A DNA stretch of 64,000 nt, taken from positions 560,495-624,494 of the forward strand of contig NZ_QLLN01000004.1 of NCBI RefSeq assembly GCF_003259375.1. Direction: 5' to 3'. Origin of the DNA: Arenibacter echinorum. Lineage in GTDB: Bacteria; Bacteroidota; Bacteroidia; Flavobacteriales; Flavobacteriaceae. The notes beneath the pieces are model-generated. The model searched no databases and had not been told where the DNA came from. It worked only from the letters and a program-made list of their open reading frames with translations. A program made the position numbers and the translations under genes. This document shows positions 56,549 through 64,000 of this stretch, in pieces (within the stretch, counting starts at the first letter, position 1; every line of letters starts with the position of its first letter).

Positions 56549-57589
56549 TTAATTCATTTCAAAACGAACCAGATACACAACTCCCTTTTTACCTTTCATT
56601 GAAATACCCCAGCCTGGAATTTCATTGGCAGTGTTACCATCCTCCAAATGTGGACGATATAGGCCTGGAGCCATTGGTATATTCGTTAAATTTTCTTCTG
56701 TTGGAGAAAAATTTATTCCATCCTTGGCCCAATGAATAGATTTGCTTAGCGATGCCAGGGAGGCAACTCCTCCGTTTTCGTTCCAAATCAATACTTCATG
56801 TCCCTTATCTATCAAGGGTTCTGGATGCTTTTCATATGGTCCCTCAGCTTGATCAGCTATAGCAACTCCCATTTTTGTGAGCCTAGGCCCTTCCTTTCCA
56901 TGGATAATCGATCTCCCCTTATAGTAAAGCCATATTTTTTCATCTTTTAGCAACAAACTGGCATCATCGATCCTATAGCTATCAAAATCTTCATCCACCT
57001 GACTAATTTTCAAAACCGGATTGTTTTTGACCCTTACAAAAGGACCTGCAGGACTATCCGCTACCGCCAATCCTATCGCGGTAAAATCGGTTTCCGAATT
57101 GTTCTCGAACTTATTTTTGGCATTGCCTGGAGTGGGCTTCACCCCTGTATAGTACAAATAGTATTTCCCTTTATGTGCTAAGATATTTGGGGTAAATACA
57201 GAGTGGCTGTCAAACTCACCTTCCTCGCCTAGACCAATGGCCATGCCCTGTTCTTGCCAGGTGTAGCCTTCATCTTTCGAGGTAGCATACCAAATGGTAG
57301 CCCAATAGCCCGGAGTTATGGGCCTGTCCATTCTAGAATACCAAACATAATAGGTATCCCCTACTTTTATAATATCGCTGTTGTCGCGCCTGTTGTACAG
57401 ACTATCAATTCCAATACCCGATATGTCCTGATATGTAAAAGTGCTGGCCGGTCCACTTGATTGGCTCGTAAAATCTGCTATTTCCTTGGGTTTTTCTTCA
57501 TTTTTGGATTTACAGCTAGCCAAAAAAAGTATTGCCAATACTATACATGCGTTTAATACACTCAGTGGTTTTTTAATTGATATTTGCAT
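56549..57589 (-). CDS. GH117-like five-bladed propeller glycosidase lipoprotein
   Basis: 346 residues, lipobox FLASC (Cys26). Propeller strands with NSDIIKVGDTYYVWYSR (Asp72), the Glu-rich stretch GEEGEFDSHSVFTP, SYRIDDASLLLKDEKIWLYYKGRS (Asp208, Asp209), and DKGHEVLIWNENGG (His264). These motifs resemble those of GH117, which removes terminal 3,6-anhydro-L-galactose from agar or related oligosaccharides; GH43-type enzymes share the fold. It lies downstream of a sulfatase gene, on the same strand. Confidence 0.65.
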   Translation of the reverse strand: MQISIKKPLSVLNACIVLAILFLASCKSKNEEKPKEIADFTSQSSGPASTFTYQDISGIGIDSLYNRRDNSDIIKVGDTYYVWYSRMDRPITPGYWATIWYATSKDEGYTWQEQGMAIGLGEEGEFDSHSVFTPNILAHKGKYYLYYTGVKPTPGNAKNKFENNSETDFTAIGLAVADSPAGPFVRVKNNPVLKISQVDEDFDSYRIDDASLLLKDEKIWLYYKGRSIIHGKEGPRLTKMGVAIADQAEGPYEKHPEPLIDKGHEVLIWNENGGVASLASLSKSIHWAKDGINFSPTEENLTNIPMAPGLYRPHLEDGNTANEIPGWGISMKGKKGVVYLVRFEMN

Positions 57590-57613
57590 AAGTATTCTCG
57601 TTTTTAATTTTGT

Positions 57614-59140
57614 TTAAAATGCCAGAACGGACGCCGGTGGAAGCGGCACATTATTGTTTTTTCGCCAAGTTATGAGTTCATGCATTAATTGAGAAACTAT
57701 TTCCGGATTTTCATCAACTAAATTATGCGCTTCCTTTAAATCCTTTTCTAGGTTGTACAATTCAACTTTTCCATCATTTAAAAACTGGATCAGCTTCCAT
57801 TCGTCCTTTCTGATAATGGAACAGGGAGGGTTTTTATAGGTGCTGGCCACATGCCAGAACAGTGCCCGTTCTTTAAATGCCGTGTTTTTTAATAAAGGAA
57901 CCAAACTTTCCCCATCCAGTTCTCCCTTATAATCCTTCACTTGGGCCAAGTCCAAAAATGTTGGGAAATAGTCCATTCCGCAAATGGGCGTTTCCGAATT
58001 TCCGGGAGCAACCTGCCCCTTCCAATTTACAAAAGCGGGTACTCGTATGCCCCCTTCGTAAATGGTCCCTTTTGCTCCACGTAGTATATTCGTGCCGCTT
58101 TGCAAACCATTAAAGCCGTTGTCGGAAGTGAAAATAACGATCGTATTTTCCCTCAAACCTTCCTGATCCAGATAGTCAAAAATGCGTTTTACATTTTCAT
58201 CAATGGAGGCTATCATGGTGGCGTAACCGGTAATTTCTTCCCGGTCATTTTCTCCTTGACCTGTTATGGAATCAGCAACTTTCCTCATAAATTTCTCAAA
58301 TGACTCCCTGTTTCTTGGAACTGTAGGACGATGCGGTGCATAATAATGAAGGTTTACAAAAAACGGCTCTTTTTTATTGCGCTTTATAAAATGGATGGCA
58401 TCATCGGTTAACCTATCCGTTAACCATTCATCATCTTCCTTATCTTCTATAAAAGGATTTTTGAAAGGCGCTTTATAGCCACCGCTTCCGGACTTATAGC
58501 CATCCCGATAACCGCGGGCAGGATCGCCCCACCAAGTACCTCCTACGTTTTCATGAAAGCCTTTTCCAATAGGATAGTATTTTTGGATATCGGCCGTTAG
58601 ATGGTCTGGCAACCAATCCAAATTTCCGTTTGGGGGTTGCTTTAAGGGGTTGTCCAAAGGAAAGTTTATTTCTTTTTCCGGGTTTGGCCCAACCACATGC
58701 CATTTCCCTAAATGAATGGATCGATAACCCGCTTTTTTTAAGGGTTCCGCATACATAGTGTGTTCCAAGCCTACCGTCCAACGAGAAAATATATTGTTTT
58801 CATTATCCCCTTTTTCCAGTACGGGCACATTATAGATTCCCGTTCTAAAAGACTGTTTCCCTGTTAACAAAGCCGCTCTTGATGGGGAGCAGGTTGGGTA
58901 CATATAGGCATTGTTAAAAACAAGGCTTTCCCCGGCCAACTTATCCAGGTTGGGTGTTTCAAACCATTTGCTCCCCATAAAGCCAACATCTTGCCAACCT
59001 AGGTCATCTGCCATAATAAAGATGATATTAGGCCGGTTTCCCCTGTCAGTTTTGGGGTTGAATGTACATGATACAATTAATAAAATAGAGAACAAAGCAC
59101 CAGCAAGGCTCCCTATAATAGGCGATTGTTTCTTAATCAT
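57614..59140 (-). CDS. Type I formylglycine sulfatase lipoprotein (a)
   Basis: 508 residues, lipobox LIVSC (Cys25). The S1 sulfatase signature CSPSRAALLTG (Cys84 becomes formylglycine) and the metal site MADDLGW (Asp45, Asp46) are intact, with HLGKWH and the late FTSDNGFNGL. It removes sulfate esters from carbohydrates. Followed by the GH117-like gene, 24 bases between stop and start, so a joint operon is likely. Confidence 0.92.
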   Translation of the reverse strand: MIKKQSPIIGSLAGALFSILLIVSCTFNPKTDRGNRPNIIFIMADDLGWQDVGFMGSKWFETPNLDKLAGESLVFNNAYMYPTCSPSRAALLTGKQSFRTGIYNVPVLEKGDNENNIFSRWTVGLEHTMYAEPLKKAGYRSIHLGKWHVVGPNPEKEINFPLDNPLKQPPNGNLDWLPDHLTADIQKYYPIGKGFHENVGGTWWGDPARGYRDGYKSGSGGYKAPFKNPFIEDKEDDEWLTDRLTDDAIHFIKRNKKEPFFVNLHYYAPHRPTVPRNRESFEKFMRKVADSITGQGENDREEITGYATMIASIDENVKRIFDYLDQEGLRENTIVIFTSDNGFNGLQSGTNILRGAKGTIYEGGIRVPAFVNWKGQVAPGNSETPICGMDYFPTFLDLAQVKDYKGELDGESLVPLLKNTAFKERALFWHVASTYKNPPCSIIRKDEWKLIQFLNDGKVELYNLEKDLKEAHNLVDENPEIVSQLMHELITWRKNNNVPLPPASVLAF

Positions 59141-59427
59141 ACATCAAAATTATTCTTGGGGCATATAAGTTTCAAAAACAGCTTCCATTTTTTTACCACT
59201 TCCGATACTGATTGTACACGTTACTGGTTTGATATTTATCCGCTTCCAAGTAATATAGTTGTGCCGAAGGCGCATTTTCTTTTTTTACCCATTCTCCATA
59301 TCGCTATTGAAAGCCCCTACAAAAGCAATTCATTGCAAATAGGCATTTCCTGATTACATATCAATGAATCGGACATACTTTCTGCTATAATTTTACCAGG
59401 CTATTTACTACCTGTAACCAATGCGGC

Positions 59428-61377
59428 TTACTCAAGGAGTTGGGAATCGGAATCCTCTCCATTATTAGCAGGCCTTATCCACATACAATGTCCCCCACCG
59501 GGAGCCAATATAGCCTTTATTACATCATCTTTTTTTACTTTACCACTTCGAACTTGGTAAGCTTCCGGATTAGTTTTGCAATGGGTTTCCGGAGTATCCT
59601 CATAATAGGTTACCTCATATTCTGTATCCGTTTCCAGAAAGTTGAGTTCAATATTCAATTCTCCCCCTTGTTGGTTGTACACACTTCCAATAAACCATTC
59701 CTTATCGTGTCGCCTTGCTGTGCTAATATATTCTCCTATTTGAGAATGGAGGATCTGGCTTTCGTCCCATTTACCCACTGGCATTTTTTGAATAAATTCG
59801 AACAGATCAGCCTTGGCTTCATACGCTTCCGGTGCATCGGGGATGCAGACCAACCCACTAAAAATAACCAATGTACGGGCAGCTTCAGAGGCTACAGTTG
59901 AAAAATAAGTATTTGTTTCGCGTGGGCCTTTTTGCCGCAAGCCACTGTTGATCCCCGTTAAATCAAAGTTGCCGTTGTTCATATCCAATGGCCCCGTAAT
60001 GGCATTTATCAGTGCCATTTTAATGAATGATTCTGGGGTAAAGGCCCGACGTGAATCTTGCTGGGCATGACAATATTCGCGGGTAATGGCATTAGGGTAG
60101 GTGCGCCGTATACCTGTAAAAGGTACAGGACTATCATGGAAGTCGATCAGCAATTGACTTGCGGCACTTTTCTGAATGGCCTCTCTGGTAAAATAAACAT
60201 TGCTGCCCATAAAACCGTATTTAATGCCTTTCATTCCCAAAGACTGGTAATAAGGAAAAAGTTCTTCATCCCCATATTCCCCATGCCTCCTGTCATAATA
60301 CAACATCAGATCTACTTCCTTTTCCGCGGCATAATCGATCACCTTTTTCAAGTCCAGTTTATCCGAGAGTTCAAAATGCCCTTTGGTAACTTCCTTATAC
60401 CATGAATCATCAATAAGGAAATATTCAATTCCCTTTTCAGCGGCAAAGTCGATATAACGGAAATAGCTTTCGGTATTGATGCCATACTCAAAACCATCAG
60501 GAGCGGTGTAACCGTGAACACGCCAATCCCACAACGTTTTTCCCGGCTTTATCCAATCCGTATTTTCAAGTTTCGACGGAGTTGCCAAATTAATGGGTAC
60601 TGTGTTAACCACTAGGTCCCCGGCCGATTTCCCAAAAAGAATTACCCGCCAGGGACTGGTCCATTGCTTTTCGTTTAATTGCACATTGTTTACGGACAGT
60701 AATTTCCCTTCCGTCCCCGCTATATCCAGCTGCATGGGATCAATGCCATTGGATGCATAGAGGTCAGACTCCAATAGTGCCATATAGGATCGGTCGGGCG
60801 ATTCAACCACCAGCGGCACGCTTATATTTCTTTTATTGGAATTATTCTCCTGTAAATAATCGGTCAATCCTTTATAATCAACGGGGCCCAAGGGCTCACT
60901 TTCACCTGCTGGTGCAAAATAATTACTCCCTTTATGCAAATTGTATGTACATTTAAAATTGGCTTCCTTTGGTTTTTCGCCCTCATCAAGGACAAAACGG
61001 AAAGCGACTCCTTCGTTATACGCCCTGGCCAGCAATTTCCCTCCTACTCCATCGATATTAATATCCAATTGAAGTTCTTTAAAATTATTCCTGATGCTAC
61101 TTTGTTGCCCCCAAACTGGATCCCAGGTGTCGTCGTTTTCACTTTCAGAAGCCTTCAAGATGGCCACTGAGGCGTTTGGCAATATTTCCAGTTCTGAAAT
61201 GCCGATACTTTCCATGTCTCCCGAGTGTACGCGGTAATTCAACTTATTATCAATAAGTTCTATACCAATGGACAGCTTACCATCTGGAGAAGCTAGGTTG
61301 AAATTATCATGAGGTTTTTCGCAGGACACCAATCCTGACAACAGGGCAAAAAAATAGAACATTCTCCACATTATCAT
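59428..61377 (-). CDS. GH97 glycoside hydrolase lipoprotein
   Basis: 649 residues, lipobox GLVSC (Cys19). GH97 order: N-terminal beta-supersandwich (NFNLASPDGKLSIGIELID, AYNEGVAFRFVL), then a barrel with TLWDWRVHG, IEYFLIDDSWY, MKGIKYGFMG (384-392), YPNAITREYCHAQQ (Glu434) and GPLDMNNG, and a C-terminal beta domain. The position of the retaining-type nucleophile Asp (in GxKxD) is Gly388, as in inverting SusB-type members. Substrate likely an alpha-linked galactose or glucose. It lies between two sulfatase genes; 287 bases of non-coding DNA separate it from the GH117/sulfatase unit. Confidence 0.88.
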   Translation of the reverse strand: MIMWRMFYFFALLSGLVSCEKPHDNFNLASPDGKLSIGIELIDNKLNYRVHSGDMESIGISELEILPNASVAILKASESENDDTWDPVWGQQSSIRNNFKELQLDINIDGVGGKLLARAYNEGVAFRFVLDEGEKPKEANFKCTYNLHKGSNYFAPAGESEPLGPVDYKGLTDYLQENNSNKRNISVPLVVESPDRSYMALLESDLYASNGIDPMQLDIAGTEGKLLSVNNVQLNEKQWTSPWRVILFGKSAGDLVVNTVPINLATPSKLENTDWIKPGKTLWDWRVHGYTAPDGFEYGINTESYFRYIDFAAEKGIEYFLIDDSWYKEVTKGHFELSDKLDLKKVIDYAAEKEVDLMLYYDRRHGEYGDEELFPYYQSLGMKGIKYGFMGSNVYFTREAIQKSAASQLLIDFHDSPVPFTGIRRTYPNAITREYCHAQQDSRRAFTPESFIKMALINAITGPLDMNNGNFDLTGINSGLRQKGPRETNTYFSTVASEAARTLVIFSGLVCIPDAPEAYEAKADLFEFIQKMPVGKWDESQILHSQIGEYISTARRHDKEWFIGSVYNQQGGELNIELNFLETDTEYEVTYYEDTPETHCKTNPEAYQVRSGKVKKDDVIKAILAPGGGHCMWIRPANNGEDSDSQLLE

Positions 61378-61406
61378 TTTAATTTCAATTTTTGCTTATA
61401 CACTTT

Positions 61407-62996
61407 TTAGTCCTTGGTCACCGTGCTGCCCCACCAATTGTTATTGGGGTCAAATTCAGTGGATAACATCTCCATCCGTTGTTTTTCCAGAGCTGGCATT
61501 TTTTCGTATTCCATTTTATTCAAAAACTCCCTGGCCTTCTCTTCGGAATATTCGGGGTCAGGTTTTGCGTATTTGGCCCCGACCTTTGTTAGATAGTCGA
61601 ATAATTCCTTGTTAAGTTCTTGCACCTTATCGGGGTGGGCTGATGCAAGATCGGTCGTCTCACCTAGGTCTTGTGATAGGTTATAGAGTTCTTTTCTACC
61701 GTCCTCATAGTAATGAATAAGCTTCCACTGACCCCGACGAATAATCGAGGAAGGTTCGCCCCCTTGGTTACCGTAATGGGGAAAATGCCAGATAAGGGCC
61801 CGTTCGTCCAGGGTTTCCCCTTTAAACAAAGGGAGCAGACTAATGCCATCGTTATGTTCCTGGGGAAGTTGTTGGCCACCTGCCAACTCCAAGAATGTGG
61901 GATAGAAATCTGTTCCCGAAACAGGAAAATCAATTTTTTCACCTCCTTTGGAAAGGCCGGGTATTTTGATAAAATAGGGTTCCCTTATACCGCCCTCGAA
62001 CTGGTACCCTTTACCAGCGCGTAAGGGTTTGTTGCTAGTCGAAAAATTATCCCCGGCAGCTACCCCGCCATTGTCGGAAGTAAATACAACAATAGTATTT
62101 TCCTCAAGCCCCAACTCATCGAGCGCTGAAAGCACTTGGCCAACAGCTTCATCCATCTGCTCTACCAGGCCCGCATAAATTGGATTATCCTGGACCTGGC
62201 GAATGGGCAAAAATTTTCCCATGCTAAAGGCAGTTTCCGCTACTCCTTGTTGTTCTGCTTTATCGCGATACTTCCTCCATTTTTTCTCTGTGGTCTGAAT
62301 GGGCGAATGCACCGCGTAAAAGGAGAGATAGGCCAAAAATGGTTTTCCAGTTTTCTGTGGATTATTTTCTTTAATGAAATTCACTGTTTCCTTGGCAAGG
62401 CGATGCGATAGGTTCTCCCCATCCTTTCCGTTTTCCAAATTTGGATTTTCATAGGGTGAAAAATAACCTCCCCTTGGCCCCCCTGATGTCCAGCCGCCAA
62501 CGTTGATATCAAATCCGTGATCCTCGGGCCAAGAGCCCTTATCCCCCAAATGCCACTTGCCTGCAAAAAACGTTTTATACCCTTGCTGTTTCAGGGCTTC
62601 GGGCATGGTGATATACTCTTTGGGCAGATTGTGGGTATATTCGGCAGGAAGCAATTTTGTAAAGCGATTCCTTTTTCGCCACTCCTCACCGGATGGAGAC
62701 CCAATATGAACCGTGATGTCGTGTCTAGCAGTAAATTTCCCGGACATTATACTTGCCCGTGAGGGACTACAGACCCTACTGGCAGCATATCCATTGGTGA
62801 AAATAGTTCCTTGATCAGCAATCCGGTCAATGTTGGGTGTTTCATAGTAGGTACTGCCCATACAACTCAGATCGGTATAGCCCAGATCATCTGCCAGGAT
62901 GAAAACAATATTGGGCTGGGTGTTACTTTCCTTTTTTTGACAAGAAACAGTGAATATCAAAAAAAGGAATAGGATGGATATGTAGGGCCTTAGCAT
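61407..62996 (-). CDS. Type I formylglycine sulfatase lipoprotein (b)
   Basis: 529 residues, lipobox FTVSC (Cys19). The active site SRVCSPSRASIMSG (Cys76) and LADDLGY (Asp36, Asp37) are intact, with AGKWHLG and FTSDNGGVAAGDN. It belongs to the S1 arylsulfatase family but is longer than sulfatase (a) with a C-terminal segment rich in Lys and Glu. It is 29 bases upstream of the GH97 gene, so the two are co-transcribed and probably act on the same sulfated glycan. Confidence 0.92.
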   Translation of the reverse strand: MLRPYISILFLFLIFTVSCQKKESNTQPNIVFILADDLGYTDLSCMGSTYYETPNIDRIADQGTIFTNGYAASRVCSPSRASIMSGKFTARHDITVHIGSPSGEEWRKRNRFTKLLPAEYTHNLPKEYITMPEALKQQGYKTFFAGKWHLGDKGSWPEDHGFDINVGGWTSGGPRGGYFSPYENPNLENGKDGENLSHRLAKETVNFIKENNPQKTGKPFLAYLSFYAVHSPIQTTEKKWRKYRDKAEQQGVAETAFSMGKFLPIRQVQDNPIYAGLVEQMDEAVGQVLSALDELGLEENTIVVFTSDNGGVAAGDNFSTSNKPLRAGKGYQFEGGIREPYFIKIPGLSKGGEKIDFPVSGTDFYPTFLELAGGQQLPQEHNDGISLLPLFKGETLDERALIWHFPHYGNQGGEPSSIIRRGQWKLIHYYEDGRKELYNLSQDLGETTDLASAHPDKVQELNKELFDYLTKVGAKYAKPDPEYSEEKAREFLNKMEYEKMPALEKQRMEMLSTEFDPNNNWWGSTVTKD

Positions 62997-63056
62997 GGAC
63001 TTGTGTTTTTTTGATTTGTGGAAAATTTAATTAGCGTGTATTCGATTTAAAATAAG

Positions 63057-63090
63057 GTCTCGACTGCGCTCGACCCGACAACATTAAACC
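63057..63090. repeat. Short palindromic element in sulfatase gap
   Basis: GGTCTCGACTGCGCTCGACC contains TCGA on both sides of CTGCGC and lies in the 133-base gap between two sulfatase genes. It resembles the flavobacterial TCGACTGCGCTCGA repeat fragment, related to the element at 15361. It may be a decayed mobile repeat. Confidence 0.35.
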
Positions 63091-63129
63091 AAACAAATCA
63101 TTAAAAATAAAAATTCAACCGAACTTACA

Positions 63130-64000
63130 TTAATTAACAATTTCCTCAATTTGTTTCCAACCTTCCATCCCGTCATTTTTCTGTATTGCCCCGGCAGTAC
63201 TTCTGCCGTCGAGTATGATTTTTTTAAGGGCCGCCTTCAGCTCCGCTGCCTTTTCTGGATATTCGGAGATCAGATTTTTTGTTTCCCCAATATCCTCCTT
63301 TAAATTGTATAGCTGCATGGAAGGCAAATCCAGATTCTCCTGCTCTATATCCTGTGGCCTTGGGTAGCTCCAACCGCCCGAACCCGGACAAACACTTAAT
63401 TTCCAAGTACCCTGCCTAATCGCAAAAGACCCATTTATGGAATGATGTACGGTATATTCACGTATTTCCTCATCTTTTTCCCCTTGTATAAGAGACAGCA
63501 TACTATAACTGTCCTCCGCCTCGGTATCTTTAATTTTATACCCTGTTAATTCGGCGCAGGTGGCAAAAAAATCGGTGGTACAGATAATTTTGTCGGAACT
63601 TGCATTTTTGGGAGCATTATTGGGCCATTCTACTATAAATGGCACATGGTGCCCACCCTCAAAGATATCTGCCTTTGTTCCCCTAAAAGTGTAGCTAGGA
63701 TCATGATCTACTTTGGCGAGCTCCTCAAAATCGGCTTTGGGCGAACAACCGTTGTCACTGGTAAAAACCAACAAAGTATTATCTGAAATCCCCTGCTTTT
63801 TTAGAACCTCCCTAATTTGACGCACCACATCATCTACCTGCATCACAAAATCGCCATACATATTGGTATTGCTCCTGCCCAAAAATTCTGTAGTGGGTAA
63901 AATTGGAGTATGTGGAGCAGGCAAAGGGAAATAAAGAAAGAACGGGGATTTTCCTTTGGCTTTAGTATTGATGTAATCAACAGCCTTATCCGTCAGATCC
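63130..64000 (-). CDS. Type I sulfatase (c), 5' end beyond the window
   Basis: The frame is open to the last base of the window, so these 290 residues are the C-terminal part; the CxPSR active site lies outside. In-window features are FFLYFPLPAPHTPILP (a His-containing segment common in S1 sulfatases), LVFTSDNGCSPKADF, FRGTKADIFEGGHHVPFIVEWP and the short C-terminal domain with YNLKEDIGETKNLI. The third sulfatase of the right-hand locus, same strand as the other two. Confidence 0.88.
   Translation of the reverse strand, partial: DLTDKAVDYINTKAKGKSPFFLYFPLPAPHTPILPTTEFLGRSNTNMYGDFVMQVDDVVRQIREVLKKQGISDNTLLVFTSDNGCSPKADFEELAKVDHDPSYTFRGTKADIFEGGHHVPFIVEWPNNAPKNASSDKIICTTDFFATCAELTGYKIKDTEAEDSYSMLSLIQGEKDEEIREYTVHHSINGSFAIRQGTWKLSVCPGSGGWSYPRPQDIEQENLDLPSMQLYNLKEDIGETKNLISEYPEKAAELKAALKKIILDGRSTAGAIQKNDGMEGWKQIEEIVN

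Overview
The window looks like part of a chromosome of a marine member of the Flavobacteriaceae (Bacteroidota). The basis is AT-rich coding sequence, TAnnTTTG-like promoter boxes, many lipoprotein signal peptides, a TonB-type outer-membrane barrel, a Tat-exported Gfo/Idh protein, and dense glycan-degradation genes including sulfatases. No tRNA, rRNA, CRISPR array, insertion sequence or phage gene was seen. Genus cannot be fixed from this sequence alone.

Layout. 1-8.7 kb: glycan genes on the + strand (5'-truncated NPCBM-domain hydrolase, GH95-like, GH141-like beta-helix, a small unrecognised ORF, Tat-signal Gfo/Idh protein), suited to a fucose-containing or similarly complex glycan. 8.8-10.7 kb: a RimK-like ATP-grasp ligase overlapping a Zn-dependent desuccinylase/aspartoacylase-like hydrolase. 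11.3-15.2 kb: an esterase, then a redox operon of thioredoxin-like protein, ApbE flavin transferase, DUF4266 lipoprotein and DUF3570 outer-membrane protein. 15.6-20.1 kb: a three-domain kinase/M23/phospho-lyase fusion and a divergent quinoprotein-dehydrogenase-like propeller protein. 20.5-30.2 kb: a small conserved secreted protein, a hydrolase/phosphoribosyltransferase pair, a 1.2 kb ORF-free stretch with three strong hairpins, then CheB-CheR-PAS, PAS histidine kinase, single-domain response regulator and a baeRF-like protein.

30.5-51.8 kb is a pectin (galacturonan/rhamnogalacturonan) catabolic region: TRAP transporter (dctP, dctQ, dctM), Gfo/Idh oxidoreductase, uxaB, uxaA, LacI regulator, esterase, three GH105-like hydrolases, GH106 rhamnosidase, two DUF4861 proteins, rhamnose mutarotase and GH28. 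GH28, GH106 and GH105 would release galacturonate, rhamnose and unsaturated galacturonate; the TRAP system probably imports the acids; UxaB and UxaA turn tagaturonate into 2-keto-3-deoxygluconate. Four near-identical copies of the palindrome TGTAATCGATTACA, all in intergenic DNA of this region, are the likely operators of its LacI protein. One sits at a CE12 acetylesterase gene reduced to a signal peptide plus C-terminal tail.

52.1-56.4 kb: a LytS/LytTR-type two-component pair divergent from an outer-membrane barrel receptor, with a direct-repeat site of LytTR geometry between them. 56.5-64 kb: a minus-strand desulfation locus (GH117-like, GH97, and three sulfatases, the last cut by the window edge), consistent with a sulfated algal galactan. 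There is no SusC/SusD pair anywhere in the window.
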